A stretch of DNA of 64,000 bases. It comes from Pseudomonas sp. B21-028. Lineage in GTDB: Bacteria; Pseudomonadota; Gammaproteobacteria; Pseudomonadales; Pseudomonadaceae. Position 1 is the stretch's first letter; each line of letters begins with the position of its first letter. The translations under genes were made by a program, and so were the position numbers. The notes beneath the pieces were generated by a model, which saw only the letters and a list, made by a program, of their open reading frames with translations, was not told the origin of the DNA and did not search any database. Shown piece by piece: positions 56,913 to 63,667 of the stretch. Location: NCBI RefSeq assembly GCF_024749045.1, contig NZ_CP087184.1, positions 1,302,001-1,366,000 on the forward strand, read 5' to 3'.

Positions 56913-56931
56913 AACCTAGAGAACTCTCTAG
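56913..56931 (+). promoter_or_regulatory. lux-box-like palindrome upstream of the PipA-type gene
   Basis: AACCTAGAGAACTCTCTAG, with a perfect 16-bp dyad CTAGAGA-AC-TCTCTAG (56916-56931) between the regulator stop and the hydrolase. It is centred about 68 bp before ATG 56992. Confidence 0.65.
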
Positions 56932-56991
56932 TTATGCCTCGTCGCGCGTCGGGATATGGTGTGCTCCACGATTCGCATGGAGCCGGATGAA

Positions 56992-57891
56992 ATGGAACTC
57001 ATCAAATCGCGTGAAGGTTTTGCCCCGTTCGGCGACTACCAGACCTGGTACCGCGTCACGGGTGACCTGGGTTGTGGTCGCACCCCGCTGATCATCCTGC
57101 ATGGCGGGCCGGGTTGTACCTACGATTATGTCGATGCCTACAAAGATGTCTCGGCTGGTGGCTATCCCGTTATCCACTATGACCAGTTGGGCAATGGGCG
57201 TTCGACCCACCTGCCGCAGATGCCATCGTCATTCTGGACGGTGAAGCTGTTCCTGGAGGAGCTCGACAATCTGCTCGAGCACCTGGGTATCAGCGGTCAC
57301 TACGCCCTGCTGGGCCAGTCCTGGGGTGGCATGTTGGCCAGCGAGCATGCGGTACGGCGCCCGGCGGGCCTGCGTTGTCTGGTGATCGCCAACTCGCCGG
57401 CAGACATGCGCACCTGGGTCAAGGAGGCCAATCGCCTGCGCGAGGAGCTTCCCGAAGACGTGCAGGCCACATTGCTGCGTCATGAAGCCGTGGGTGACTA
57501 CACCGCGGCCGACTACCTCGCCGCTACCCGGGTGTTCTACAACCGCCACGTGTGCCGCCTGAACCCCTGGCCGGACGAGGTGGCCCGCACCTTCGCCCAG
57601 GTCGATGCCGATCCGACCGTGTACCACGCCATGACCGGACCCAACGAGTTCCACATCATTGGCAGCACCAAGGACTGGACTATCGTTGACCGCCTGCCGC
57701 AGATCAACGTGCCGAGCCTGCTGATATCTGGACGCTATGACGAAGCCACGCCGCTGGTGGTCAAGCCGTACCTGGACCTGATCCCGGGCATCCGCTGGGC
57801 CTTGTTCGAAAATTCCAGCCACATGCCCCATGTAGAGGAGCGGGTGGCCTGCATGGGGACAGTGGTCAAGTTCCTCGACGAGAACCTGTAG
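56992..57891 (+). CDS. Proline iminopeptidase-like alpha/beta hydrolase (PipA-type)
   Basis: Peptidase family S33 protein of 299 residues. HGGPGC is at 37-42, S110 in [10 protein letters not shown]250 in SGRYDEATP and H277 in NSSHMPH. The start at 56992 has GGAG 9 nt upstream and gives [20 protein letters not shown]. ATGs at 56956 and 56977 are in frame but lack a better ribosome site. In PipR-type loci this gene is the main target of the regulator. The physiological substrate is uncertain; peptidase or amide hydrolase activity on the signal is possible. Confidence 0.9.
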   Translation: MELIKSREGFAPFGDYQTWYRVTGDLGCGRTPLIILHGGPGCTYDYVDAYKDVSAGGYPVIHYDQLGNGRSTHLPQMPSSFWTVKLFLEELDNLLEHLGISGHYALLGQSWGGMLASEHAVRRPAGLRCLVIANSPADMRTWVKEANRLREELPEDVQATLLRHEAVGDYTAADYLAATRVFYNRHVCRLNPWPDEVARTFAQVDADPTVYHAMTGPNEFHIIGSTKDWTIVDRLPQINVPSLLISGRYDEATPLVVKPYLDLIPGIRWALFENSSHMPHVEERVACMGTVVKFLDENL

Positions 57892-57907
57892 CGTTCCGCG
57901 ACACATC

Positions 57908-57961
57908 CCTGTGACGAGGGAAGCTGCTCCGGCTGGCCTGGGAAGCAGGCTCCCTCGCCTC
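57908..57961. repeat. Imperfect inverted repeat after the PipA-type gene
   Basis: CCTGTGACGAGGGAAGCTGCTCC faces GGGAAGCAGGCTCCCTCGCC. It is related to Pseudomonas extragenic palindromes but diverged. It may serve as the end of the pipA transcript. Confidence 0.55.
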
Positions 57962-58081
57962 GGGTTCTGCAATGTCGGACTTGCGACAGCGGTGGTTCAG
58001 CCTGCCTCTGTGTTGGATGTGCTGCCGTTCATCCATATTTATGCAGAACAGCAATTGTCTTCTGCAAGAAGAACAAGCATT

Positions 58082-58825
58082 ATGCGCGTTATGCAAAAAC
58101 GCAACGTTTCTACCGTATTAAGAGCATTGCTCGATCAGCACGGGATCTCCCCCACGGAGCTTCACCGGCGTACCGGCGTGCCTCAATCCACCCTCTCGCG
58201 GATCCTCAGCGGCAAGATCGTCGATCCTTCGGATAAACACATCTCGAAGATCGCCGAATACTTCGCCGTGAGCACCGACCAGTTGCGCGGGCGCGCCGAT
58301 GTTTTGCCTGCCGGCAACAGCCGCCGCGACGAGCCGCATTCCGAACTCAAGGACATAAGCCTGTGGGACGACGACACCCCTGTCGAAGAAGACGAGGTAT
58401 CGGTTCCTTTTCTGCGTGAGGTTGAATTGGCTGCTGGATCAGGAAGATTCGTCATCGAGGAAAGCGAGCGCTCCAGCCTGCGTTTTGGCAAGCGCAGCCT
58501 GCGTCATAACGGCGTGCAGTTCGACCAGGCCAAATGCGTGACGGTGCGCGGCAACAGCATGTTGCCGGTGCTGCGCGATGGCGCCACGGTGGGGGTGAAT
58601 GCGGGCAAATGCGGGATCGGCGACATCGTCGACGGTGACCTCTACGCCATCAATCACAACGGCCAGTTGCGGGTGAAGCAGCTTTACCGTTTGCCCACCG
58701 GCATTCGCCTGCGTAGCTTCAACCGTGATGAACATCCGGACGAAGACTACAGCTTCCAGGAAATGCAGGATGAGCAGATCGTCATCCTTGGTCATGTCTT
58801 CTGGTGGGGCATGTACGCCCGTTAA
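58082..58825 (+). CDS. LexA/CI-like repressor (XRE HTH plus S24 peptidase), PrtR type
   Basis: A 247-residue self-cleaving repressor. The HTH at about 12-62 contains ISPTELHRRTGVPQSTLSRI. The RecA-stimulated cleavage site is A118-G119 in VELAAGSGRF. The catalytic S159 is in VRGNSMLPVL and K199 in GQLRVKQL. In P. aeruginosa PrtR controls pyocin genes and is inactivated after DNA damage. The position next to tailocin genes supports the same role. The ATGs at 58082 and 58091 are both possible, and the ribosome site is weak. TGC-N6/7-GCA dyads overlap this start and may be used for autoregulation. Confidence 0.9.
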   Translation: MRVMQKRNVSTVLRALLDQHGISPTELHRRTGVPQSTLSRILSGKIVDPSDKHISKIAEYFAVSTDQLRGRADVLPAGNSRRDEPHSELKDISLWDDDTPVEEDEVSVPFLREVELAAGSGRFVIEESERSSLRFGKRSLRHNGVQFDQAKCVTVRGNSMLPVLRDGATVGVNAGKCGIGDIVDGDLYAINHNGQLRVKQLYRLPTGIRLRSFNRDEHPDEDYSFQEMQDEQIVILGHVFWWGMYAR

Positions 58826-58842
58826 CCCTTCCGTTATCAGAT

Positions 58843-58870
58843 AAAACCCGCCGTCGTGCGGGTTTTTTTT
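58843..58870 (+). terminator. Terminator of the repressor gene
   Basis: AAAACCCGC (58843-58851) pairs with GCGGGTTTT (58858-58866), then further T to 58870. A second small hairpin CGCCCT-CAAAA-AGGGCG follows at 58871-58887. Confidence 0.9.
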
Positions 58871-58914
58871 CGCCCTCAAAAAGGGCGCCAAACCTTGCTC
58901 CTGTTGGATGGGAA

Positions 58915-58980
58915 TGCGTTGGTGCATTTAAAGCGCATAAATAATTGCGTTTGTGCATTGACTGTCTATGCGTTAGTGCA
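58915..58980 (+). promoter_or_regulatory. Three TGCGTTNGTGCA operator copies
   Basis: TGCGTTGGTGCA (58915-58926), TGCGTTTGTGCA (58946-58957) and TGCGTTAGTGCA (58969-58980). Each is a TGC-N6-GCA half-symmetric 12-mer. Copies 2 and 3 abut the -35 and fill most of the spacer of the promoter at 58958-58986, so a bound repressor would block it directly. Confidence 0.8.
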
Positions 58981-58986
58981 TATTCT
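58958..58986 (+). promoter_or_regulatory. Tailocin early promoter
   Basis: TTGACT (58958-58963), a 17-bp spacer and TATTCT (58981-58986). It is a near-consensus sigma-70 promoter inside the operator array, directed to the Com-holin-baseplate genes. Confidence 0.8.
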
Positions 58987-59161
58987 GTGTCCAAGCCGCT
59001 CAACAAAGCCGGCTGGCAACACAGCTCTTTAGTTCCATCAACAGGCAGCGATGAACCGGCCTCAACGGTTCAGAGGGTTGGCAACTGGCCCGGGTGTGCA
59101 GCGTAAAGCACCAGAAGCAGTTATCCGGCGGGCAGGGACCGCGGCCGGAGGAACAATTTGA

Positions 59162-59317
59162 ATGGATCCGTACCGCGCCAGTCGCGCCGAAAGATCAAGC
59201 GCATTACTGAAAAGCCTGGGTGACCGGGCTTTTTGGAATGCCTGCGCCGTGAGGCGCTTCAAAAAATACCGCCGCCAATGGAGGGCTTTCAATGCTGAAG
59301 GATTTCAGATGCGGTAG
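59162..59317 (+). CDS. Possible 51-residue basic leader peptide
   Basis: An ATG at 59162 with GGAGGAAC about 9 nt upstream opens a short basic ORF (MDPYRASRAERSSALLKSLG...). It ends at TAG 59315-59317, overlapping com by 26 bp. A terminator-like hairpin lies inside it. The composition is Arg/Lys rich. It could be a real small protein, a leader peptide controlling read-through, or chance; only the ribosome site supports it. Confidence 0.4.
   Translation: MDPYRASRAERSSALLKSLGDRAFWNACAVRRFKKYRRQWRAFNAEGFQMR
59210..59234 (+). terminator. Terminator-like hairpin inside the tailocin leader
   Basis: AAAAGCCTGG (59210-59219) and CCGGGCTTTT (59224-59233), one G-T pair, a GTGA tetraloop and a run of five T from 59230. 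It lies between the promoter and com, so it would attenuate the whole cluster unless bypassed. A second GTGA-loop hairpin, GCGCC-GTGA-GGCGC, follows at 59244-59257. Confidence 0.65.
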
Positions 59318-59483
59318 CTGTAAACGACTTCTGGCCCGTGTGGGCGAGAACACCGAACTCCAGATCAAGTGTTCCCGATGCGGGACGTTGAATCATGTGA
59401 AGGCCGTTGAGCCTCGAGTGAATCGCCATGGAGCAACAACATCTGCGACTAACGCAGAGCCATTCAAGCTCTCGACTCAATAG
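59292..59483 (+). CDS. Mu Com-like zinc-finger translational regulator
   Basis: A 63-residue protein with two CxxC knuckles, C7-C10 (FRCGSCKRLL) and C27-C30 (IKCSRCGTLNHV), as in phage Mu Com. Mu Com binds mom mRNA and opens its start codon. The ATG at 59292 has GGAGG 7 nt before it. In Mu and many Pseudomonas phage-derived loci Com precedes a DNA-modification gene. Here the next genes are secreted proteins and no Mom or Dam homologue is visible. Confidence 0.85.
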   Translation: MLKDFRCGSCKRLLARVGENTELQIKCSRCGTLNHVKAVEPRVNRHGATTSATNAEPFKLSTQ

Positions 59484-59492
59484 GTCATTATC

Positions 59493-60134
59493 ATGAAAAA
59501 ATTTACCATCGCTTCAGTATTGGGGTTGTTGCTGTTCTCAGGTATGTCCATCAACGCCTGGGCAGAAACTGCCATGTCCTGGAACTTGGCAAAAGATGTG
59601 ATTTTTGCAAAAGAGCGTGTGTCGCCAAGCTCGCCCTGGGCATTTATGGAAAATACATCGGGAGTGAATAACCCCGATAATTACGTTCTCCTGCCTTCGT
59701 TCACGGCCGATGTCTGCGGCGGAAAACCTGCCACCTGTTGGCAAGATGTGCCGTCTGGCGCGCATGTGACCGTACATAAAGAAACGTATAACTACAGCGG
59801 AAACGGCAGTTTTACTGTTCCTGCGGGTAACGTTATTTTCCACCCAGGCATGAACAGCCAAACCATCATCCGCTGGACCAGTCCTATCACCGGAACCGTC
59901 AACATTCTGGGACGTATCAATAGTATCCATGCTGCTTGTGGTGACGGTATCGCGTGGTCCCTCAATCAAGGCAACACGGTTCTACAGTCCGGTAGCCTGG
60001 CCAAAGGTACGGGTGCTGTTTTTTCCTTGAGCGATGTGCCTGTCACCGTGGCCTCGACCCTCTATTTTGTACTGGATAAGAAAACTAATTATTCGTGCGA
60101 CTCAAGCACGATCGACATGTTGATCACAAGTTGA
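59493..60134 (+). CDS. Secreted protein of unknown function, beta-sandwich-like
   Basis: A 213-residue protein with a clear Sec signal peptide (MKKFTIASVLGLLLFSGMSINAWA, cleavage after residue 24). It has four cysteines (75, 82, 149, 202), enough for two disulfides. The C-terminal 100 residues (FHPGMNSQTIIRWTSPITG, then GDGIAWSLNQGNTVLQSG) resemble a beta-sandwich pattern seen in many secreted carbohydrate-binding-like proteins; that is a pattern impression only. GC content is visibly lower than in the flanking genes. It starts 9 bp after com and is in the tailocin transcript by position. Confidence 0.75.
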   Translation: MKKFTIASVLGLLLFSGMSINAWAETAMSWNLAKDVIFAKERVSPSSPWAFMENTSGVNNPDNYVLLPSFTADVCGGKPATCWQDVPSGAHVTVHKETYNYSGNGSFTVPAGNVIFHPGMNSQTIIRWTSPITGTVNILGRINSIHAACGDGIAWSLNQGNTVLQSGSLAKGTGAVFSLSDVPVTVASTLYFVLDKKTNYSCDSSTIDMLITS

Positions 60135-60204
60135 GGCTGGGAATCATCCAGAAGAAGGTTGTATCGACCTGCCCCAAGCTTATATATCTCAAGGAGAAAA
60201 CTTA

Positions 60205-60633
60205 ATGAAAAGGCTTTCCAGCATACTGGTCGCAGCAATCCTTGCGACCCAGACGTTTCATGCGCTCGCCGAAACCTCGCCTGTCGGTTCCTGGAAGTTC
60301 GCTTCCTACCACGTTCCGGGCGGTGGCTTTTACGCAAATCAAACGATCTGCTTCAAAGCTGACAATACCTGGTACTCAAGTTCCCAGGCTGGCTGGAAGG
60401 GCGCATGGTTTCAGAATGGGGACGACCTCCAATGGAATGGAAGCGTGCCGATGAGTGGAGCAGGAAGCGCTAACAACCTCGCCACCATTGCCATGGGTAA
60501 AGTCGTCGCTACTGGCTCGATGGCGGGCAACTACGCGGAGTGGGCAGCACCCAGTACGCTTCCGCTGCCTTGGGATCGGCACTACACCTACACCATGACT
60601 TACCAGGGCGCGACCTGCGGGGCACCCAAGTGA
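60205..60633 (+). CDS. Small secreted protein of unknown function
   Basis: A 142-residue protein with signal peptide MKRLSSILVAAILATQTFHALA (cleavage after residue 22) and two cysteines (49, 138) that could join the ends of the fold. It is Trp/Gly rich (GSWKFASYHVPGGGFYANQT, WKGAWFQNGDDLQWNG), suggesting a small all-beta barrel. ATG 60205 has AAGGAG upstream. It is not recognisably related to its neighbour by sequence but shares signal-peptide type and lower GC. No function can be assigned. Confidence 0.75.
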   Translation: MKRLSSILVAAILATQTFHALAETSPVGSWKFASYHVPGGGFYANQTICFKADNTWYSSSQAGWKGAWFQNGDDLQWNGSVPMSGAGSANNLATIAMGKVVATGSMAGNYAEWAAPSTLPLPWDRHYTYTMTYQGATCGAPK

Positions 60634-60659
60634 TGCTGACTCTGTTCAAACTTTAAATC

Positions 60660-60720
60660 TCTCGGCCCCTTCGAACGTGCTCTTGTTCAGCCATAGGCGT
60701 TCGTGGGGTTTTCTGTTTCA
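60660..60720 (+). terminator. Weak hairpin between the secreted-protein gene and the holin gene
   Basis: CCCC-TT-CGAACG on the left (about 60665-60676) and CGTTCG-T-GGGG on the right (about 60697-60708), followed by TTTTCTGTTT. The loop is long, so a terminator is possible but not strong. Confidence 0.4.
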
Positions 60721-60816
60721 GGCTGTTAGTAGCGACTGGTTGGTTGCACTGACCATGCCTCGTTCAGTTTCAAAAAAATCTCCCTGCCAATCTCAATCAC
60801 CCCCCAGGAGACGTGA

Positions 60817-61167
60817 ATGACAAACGAGCAACAAGCGTTGCTGGACATGCCGATCTGGCTGGTCATCGTGCTCGCCCTGGTGGGCGGGGTGTCCGGTGAG
60901 ATGTGGCGCGCCGACAAGGAAGGTGCCCGTGGCTGGCCTTTGCTGCGGCGCGTGGTCCTGCGCTCCGGCGCCTGTGTGGTCTGCGGCGTCTCGGCCACCA
61001 TGCTGCTGTATGCCCTCGGCATGTCGATCTGGAGTGCTTGCGCCCTGGGTTGCCTGACCGCCATGGCCGGTGCCGATGTGGCCATCGGTCTCTACGAACG
61101 CTGGGTCGCGAAGCGGATTGGTATCTACGAAGTGCCACCGCCGGATTCCCGTCCTGACCAACAGTGA
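60817..61167 (+). CDS. Phage holin-family protein
   Basis: A 116-residue membrane protein with hydrophobic segments WLVIVLALVGGVSG, GACVVCGVSATMLLYALG and ACALGCLTAMAGADVAIG, and a charged C-terminal tail. It fits the holin family that starts R-pyocin structural blocks (the position of PA0614). It is needed to release the tailocin through the inner membrane. ATG 60817 is preceded by CAGGAG. Confidence 0.85.
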   Translation: MTNEQQALLDMPIWLVIVLALVGGVSGEMWRADKEGARGWPLLRRVVLRSGACVVCGVSATMLLYALGMSIWSACALGCLTAMAGADVAIGLYERWVAKRIGIYEVPPPDSRPDQQ

Positions 61168-61204
61168 GCCCAGTGCCGTCGATCCACAGGAAAGAGGCCA
61201 TCCA

Positions 61205-61717
61205 ATGCCCACACTCATCGAAAAACCTTCGCAGTTGTTTTCCGCCATTGCCGAGACGCTGCGTACCACCATTCCCGGCCTGAGGGTTGGGAGTCCCCAG
61301 GACTTTGACGACACCGGCGATCAACCTTGGGTGTTGATTGCCATTGAGCGCGATGCGTCAGGCAGCCGAGCCAACGACGGGCGTATCGCGCATGTCCTGT
61401 CGCTTTCCATGCAAGTCGTGTCATCCGGCACGGGTTTGACGGCGTGCGACCTGGCCTGTGAATTGAAACGCGTGATCGTCGACAACCGCTGGAATTTGTC
61501 GGCCGAGCAATGCAGCCGACCCACGGATATCGAGGGCGTTGCGTCCGTGTTCACTGGCGGGACACGGCCATACAGCGCCTGGACCGTTTCATTTACCCAA
61601 ACCTTGTACCTCGGTCCGACGCTATTGGAGGACCCGCTGGGCATCCCTAAATTCGCCCGGACCTGGGAAGTGTCGGACATCGACGACCCGGACCAATACA
61701 CCGCACTGGAGGGCTGA
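61205..61717 (+). CDS. Tailocin/phage protein (PA0615-like position), unknown role
   Basis: A 170-residue protein between the holin and the baseplate gene V. It matches in position, and roughly in size, the uncharacterised P. aeruginosa R-pyocin gene PA0615. It has no signal peptide or membrane segment. The region EKPSQLFSAIAETLRTTIPG to FTQTLYLGP has the alternating pattern of a tail-completion or connector-type protein, but I do not recognise it firmly. ATG 61205 is preferred; a longer frame begins in the holin gene. Confidence 0.65.
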   Translation: MPTLIEKPSQLFSAIAETLRTTIPGLRVGSPQDFDDTGDQPWVLIAIERDASGSRANDGRIAHVLSLSMQVVSSGTGLTACDLACELKRVIVDNRWNLSAEQCSRPTDIEGVASVFTGGTRPYSAWTVSFTQTLYLGPTLLEDPLGIPKFARTWEVSDIDDPDQYTALEG

Positions 61718-61720
61718 ACC

Positions 61721-62332
61721 ATGTTCGATGCGCTTCTACGCTTGTACCTGGGGCCGATCATCGAGCGTCTGGCCGGGATGGAAACCGAGCTCGAAGACTT
61801 GTACCGGCGCGCAGACAATCTCTGTCGCATCGGCGTCTGCCAGGAAGTCGATGCAGCCACCAATACCTGCAAGGTCGCCCATGGCGAGCTGTTGACCCCG
61901 GCGATCCGCTTTTTCAACCCGAGTGCCGGTGCCCAGAGCGAATCGCGGATTCCCTCCGTGGGTGAGCAGTGCCTGCTGTTGAACCATGGCGGCGGTGATG
62001 GCGGCGGACAGTCGGTGGCGTTGTTCGGCCTCAACGGCGGTCAGTTTCCCCCCGTCTCGACACAGGCAACGCTGACCCGTCGCCTTTACCCGGACGGTTC
62101 GGAAAACGGCTACGACCATGCCAGTCATGTCCTGCACTGGGAAAACGGCCCGGCGACATTCACCGGTTCCCGTGAATCCCTCGAATTGACCATCGGCCCG
62201 TCGAGGCTGGCGATGACACCTGAGGCCATCGACCTGCAACTGGGCGCTGTCGGCATCCGGCTCGACGCTTCCGGTGTGCACCTGAGCGGCCCGTTGGTGG
62301 ATCACCAGGGGCGTGTCATCAGTACCGCATAA
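61721..62332 (+). CDS. Baseplate assembly protein V (P2 gpV-like spike)
   Basis: A 203-residue protein of the gpV/gp45 spike family, forming the central membrane-piercing tip under the tail tube. The N-terminal OB-like part contains RADNLCRIGVCQEVDAATNTCKVAHG and ESRIPSVGEQCLLLNHGGGD. The C-terminal beta-helical part is DLQLGAVGIRLDASGVHLSG. It precedes gene W, as in P2 and R-pyocins. Confidence 0.9.
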   Translation: MFDALLRLYLGPIIERLAGMETELEDLYRRADNLCRIGVCQEVDAATNTCKVAHGELLTPAIRFFNPSAGAQSESRIPSVGEQCLLLNHGGGDGGGQSVALFGLNGGQFPPVSTQATLTRRLYPDGSENGYDHASHVLHWENGPATFTGSRESLELTIGPSRLAMTPEAIDLQLGAVGIRLDASGVHLSGPLVDHQGRVISTA

Positions 62333-62342
62333 AGAGCTTCCC

Positions 62343-62675
62343 ATGATCGGAATCGATAGAAACACCGGCGCCACGGTGGACGACTGGCCGCAGTTCGTCC
62401 AACGCGCCACCCGGGCGCTCACCACTCCCTTGGGCACCCGCCAGAAACGCCCTTTGTATGGCTGCGCGCTCACGCAATTGCTGGGGCAGAACCTCGGTGA
62501 TGACCTGCTGATTCTTGCCCAGAGCCACGCAGCCCAAGCCTTCTACAACCCCCACAACGGCATCGGCGATTTCGAGCCGCAGGTCATCGTCGCCAGCCGC
62601 CAGGGCGCCGGATTGCTGCTGCGCTTCGCCGGCACCTGGAAAAACCGCAAACAGACTTTCGAGGTGGTGACATGA
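62343..62675 (+). CDS. Baseplate protein W (gp25-like)
   Basis: A 110-residue protein of the P2 gpW/T4 gp25 family. MIGIDRNTGATVDDWPQFVQ and LTTPLGTRQKRPLYGC (a variant of the R-RPLYG-like EPR core) are typical. Start 62343 is used; the open frame extends 10 codons upstream into gene V. It overlaps gene J by 4 bp. Confidence 0.9.
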   Translation: MIGIDRNTGATVDDWPQFVQRATRALTTPLGTRQKRPLYGCALTQLLGQNLGDDLLILAQSHAAQAFYNPHNGIGDFEPQVIVASRQGAGLLLRFAGTWKNRKQTFEVVT

Positions 62676-63667
62676 GCATGTTGATACCCGGCCAGAACCA
62701 ACTGGCCGAACCGGCCATCGTCACCGTCGACGCGTTCGAGGATCTGCTCGCCGAGTTCAAGACCTTCGTGGTCGAGTACGTCGGTGCACGCTCCCCCGAC
62801 AGCGCGGCCAGATTGAAGGTCAGCCTGGAAAACGAAAGCGAATTGCTGACCCTGGCCCTCGAGGCCTTCTGCGTGCGCCTGCAAACCCACGAACGCAAAT
62901 ACAACGCCCGGATCAAGCAGATGCTGGCGTGGTGGGCCACTGGCAGTAACCTCGATGCCCGCTTGGCCGATATGGGGCTCGAACGCCAGTTGCTCGACCC
63001 GGGTGACCCGGCGGCGTTCCCACCCATCGCCCCGGTCTACGAGAGCGACGATGACGCCCGGTTGCGTTACTACCTCGCGCCCCATGCCCCGGCGGCCGGG
63101 TCGCGCATGCAGTATCGACGGGAGATTTTCACCCTTGGCGAGCGGCCCGCAGTGAAGGTGGACAGCAGTGCGGCGGGGGTCGTGACGGTGACCTACACCT
63201 TCGACTCGGACGGGCTTGCAGCCCAGGTCAAGGACGGCAACGGACGCCGGACGGCACCGGGCGAAGTCACGGTGACGGTGCTGTCCCGCGAGGACGACGG
63301 CGTGCCCTCCCAGGCACTGCTCGACGGGGTCCGCCAGCATTTTGCCCGGCCCGATGTGCGACCGGAAACGGACCTGGTCATCGTCCAGGCCGCGCAGATC
63401 AAGCCCTACAAAATCCGCGTCGTGGCGAAGATCAATCCAGGCCCTGATTCGGGCTTGACCCAGGCAGCTGCGCAACGGCAATTGCAGGAATACGCCGAGG
63501 CGTGCCATCGCCTGGAGGGCCGGGTCGATCCAAGCTGGATCGACTACACATTGCACAGCGCCGGTGCGGTTCGGCTCGAGATTCTCGAACCGTTGGCGCC
63601 GATCGTGACAACGGCTTTCCAGGCGCCGTATTGCACGGGTGTCGAGGTGAAGGTGGACACGTTATGA
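62672..63667 (+). CDS. Baseplate protein J
   Basis: A 331-residue baseplate wedge protein of the P2 gpJ family. It has ARSPDSAARLKVSLENESEL near the N-terminus, LLDPGDPAAFPPIAPVYESD and RLRYYLAPHAPAAGSRMQYR-type (ARLRYYLAPHAPAAGSRMQY), and the conserved second half with VTYTFDSDGLAAQVKDGNG. It lies between W and I and overlaps I by 4 bp. Confidence 0.92.
   Translation: MSMLIPGQNQLAEPAIVTVDAFEDLLAEFKTFVVEYVGARSPDSAARLKVSLENESELLTLALEAFCVRLQTHERKYNARIKQMLAWWATGSNLDARLADMGLERQLLDPGDPAAFPPIAPVYESDDDARLRYYLAPHAPAAGSRMQYRREIFTLGERPAVKVDSSAAGVVTVTYTFDSDGLAAQVKDGNGRRTAPGEVTVTVLSREDDGVPSQALLDGVRQHFARPDVRPETDLVIVQAAQIKPYKIRVVAKINPGPDSGLTQAAAQRQLQEYAEACHRLEGRVDPSWIDYTLHSAGAVRLEILEPLAPIVTTAFQAPYCTGVEVKVDTL

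Larger units (their letters stand above)
58826..59161 (+). promoter_or_regulatory. Repressor-tailocin control region
   Basis: A 336-bp gap holding the repressor terminator, three operator-like repeats, one strong promoter and about 175 bp of untranslated leader, which ends at a GGAGGAAC ribosome site before a small leader ORF. Confidence 0.75.
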
